From: an uncultured Roseburia sp. | GTDB lineage: Bacteria > Bacillota > Clostridia > Lachnospirales > Lachnospiraceae | Length of the DNA: 44,801 nucleotides | NCBI GenBank assembly: GCA_947174805.1 | Contig: CAMWKH010000027.1 | Location: 1-44,801, forward strand | Direction: 5' to 3' | Part shown: piece by piece, positions 44,067-44,801 of the stretch | Position numbering within the stretch: the first letter of the stretch is position 1 | Layout: each line of letters opens with the position of its first letter | The notes under the pieces: generated by a model | What the model saw: the letters and a program-made list of their open reading frames with translations, nothing else | Database searches by the model: none | What the model was told of the DNA's origin: nothing | Program-made: the position numbers and the translations under genes

Positions 44067-44103
44067 CCTCCAAAATATTTAAAAAATAAACTCCACCCCC
44101 TGT

Positions 44104-44132
44104 AGAATACCACAACACGTGTTCCTTTTCAA
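44104..44132 (-). promoter_or_regulatory. Promoter of the GNAT-carbamoyltransferase operon with internal palindrome
   Basis: TTGAAA (44127-44132), 17 nt spacer and TATTCT (44104-44109) with an extended TG on the minus strand, 38 nt before the first ATG. Between the boxes lies the perfect palindrome AACACGTGTT (44114-44123), well placed for a repressor. Confidence 0.65.
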
Positions 44133-44750
44133 CAAACCTCCCAGTTTCTTACGACTGTTTCCCAAAGTGCACCATCGTACCGATCTCTTCCAAAAACAAT
44201 ACTCTATCCCCTTTGACCAGGCTAACGTTTTGGGATTGGGAAAAATAGTCTTTTTGGATACGTTTACACTATTCTATTGATCAGCAAAAAAATGACATAT
44301 TATTACACAGAGAGCCTCTCTTTTATTCGTCTAACCGTATATAATTATAGCTGATAAAAGTAGTGGAAAGAAACTCATTGAAATGTAGGATTCCACGCTT
44401 TTGAATATTCTTAAGCCTACCATAGGCACTGTAAAAGAAGATAAAATAATTACTGCTTTATCAAAGACAGAGAAAAACTTTATCTATTATAGGGTACAGG
44501 CAGCTTTTATTTTGAGAATAAAAAAATAATAGAAAAAGGGAAATCTCAGATATTATCTTTCACTGTTATATTTTTTCATATCGCTTCACGAATTGTTTTA
44601 TCCACAACAACCACCGACGAAATTTTGTCACCATTTCTCAATCTAGGATTTTTCCCCACACGGAGATTTAGCATTTCTAATACGTTTTTATTTCTATATA
44701 ATTTAAATTATGCTAAAATGTATGGAGAACACACAATTTGGAGGTCAGCT
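44133..44750. other. AT-rich intergenic region without a recognisable gene
   Basis: About 620 nt between divergent genes. All frames are short and lack ribosome sites, except a 33-codon stretch on the plus strand around 44430-44530 (TVKEDKIITALSKTEKNF) that may be a fragment. Weak -10-like boxes for the plus-strand gene are TATAAT at 44697-44702 and TAAAAT at 44714-44719 with a TG before it. No tRNA, inverted repeat ends or transposase was seen. Confidence 0.4.
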
Positions 44751-44801
44751 ATGGATGTAACGATACGTGAAATACAAAAACAGGAATATCCCTTACTGGA
44801 T
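44751..44801 (+). CDS. Start of a probable GNAT acetyltransferase gene (cut by the window end)
   Basis: An ATG with TTGGAGG seven nt upstream opens a frame of 17 codons to the end of the window, beginning MDVTIREIQKQEYPLLD. This resembles the first strand and helix of many GNAT proteins. The rest lies outside the window. It is divergent from the GNAT operon on the minus strand. Confidence 0.55.
   Translation, partial: MDVTIREIQKQEYPLLD

Noticed and set aside
1-44801. CRISPR array, tRNA or complete insertion sequence
   Set aside because: No regularly spaced repeats, cloverleaf-like sequence or transposase reading frame was found on reading both strands.

Overview
The window looks like chromosome from an anaerobic, low- to mid-GC Clostridia member, most likely a Lachnospiraceae-type gut bacterium. 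This is inferred from strong AGGAGG ribosome sites, the mix of hybrid histidine kinases, FNT transporter, ferredoxin-type aldo/keto reductase and sugar ABC importers, and protein style; no rRNA or marker gene is present to prove it. Almost everything is on the minus strand. No tRNA, rRNA, CRISPR array or intact IS element was seen.

Region 1 (about 1-9310, minus) is the most striking part. A von Willebrand A membrane protein, a 727-residue contractile-sheath-like protein and two Hcp-like tube proteins are followed by polymorphic toxin-immunity cassettes. Two toxins share a glycine-rich hydrophobic body, with a nearly identical DNA block of about 140 bp, but carry unrelated C-terminal tips. Each has its own downstream immunity gene. 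An extra immunity paralogue and an orphan toxin tip with its own immunity gene complete the array. This reads as a contractile-injection (T6SS-like) weapon with swappable warheads in a probable Gram-positive host. Baseplate, spike and ATPase genes are not in the window.

Region 2 (9467-16380) holds an FNT transporter / hybrid kinase / aldo-keto reductase operon, a decayed MFS efflux gene preceded by a leader peptide and terminator that look like an attenuator, a cytidylate-kinase-like gene and an NhaD/ArsB-type permease. Region 3 (16525-24174) holds a sugar-type ABC importer without an ATPase gene. Its binding protein carries a propeller-like N-terminal half, and a HlyD-type adaptor follows. 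A divergent two-component system lies beside it.

Region 4 (24210-32791) holds a tandem hemerythrin gene, an EAL phosphodiesterase / 7TM hybrid kinase / MFS / cupin operon, a ZIP metal transporter with two small membrane genes, and a glyoxalase-family remnant. Region 5 (32841-38561) is a FtsX-type ABC exporter with its own two-component system and a TetR regulator. Region 6 (38596-44801) is AT-richer: an N-terminal-nucleophile hydrolase with a membrane anchor, a tightly packed operon of GNAT acetyltransferases with a short carbamoyltransferase and an M50-like peptidase, and the start of another probable GNAT gene on the plus strand.
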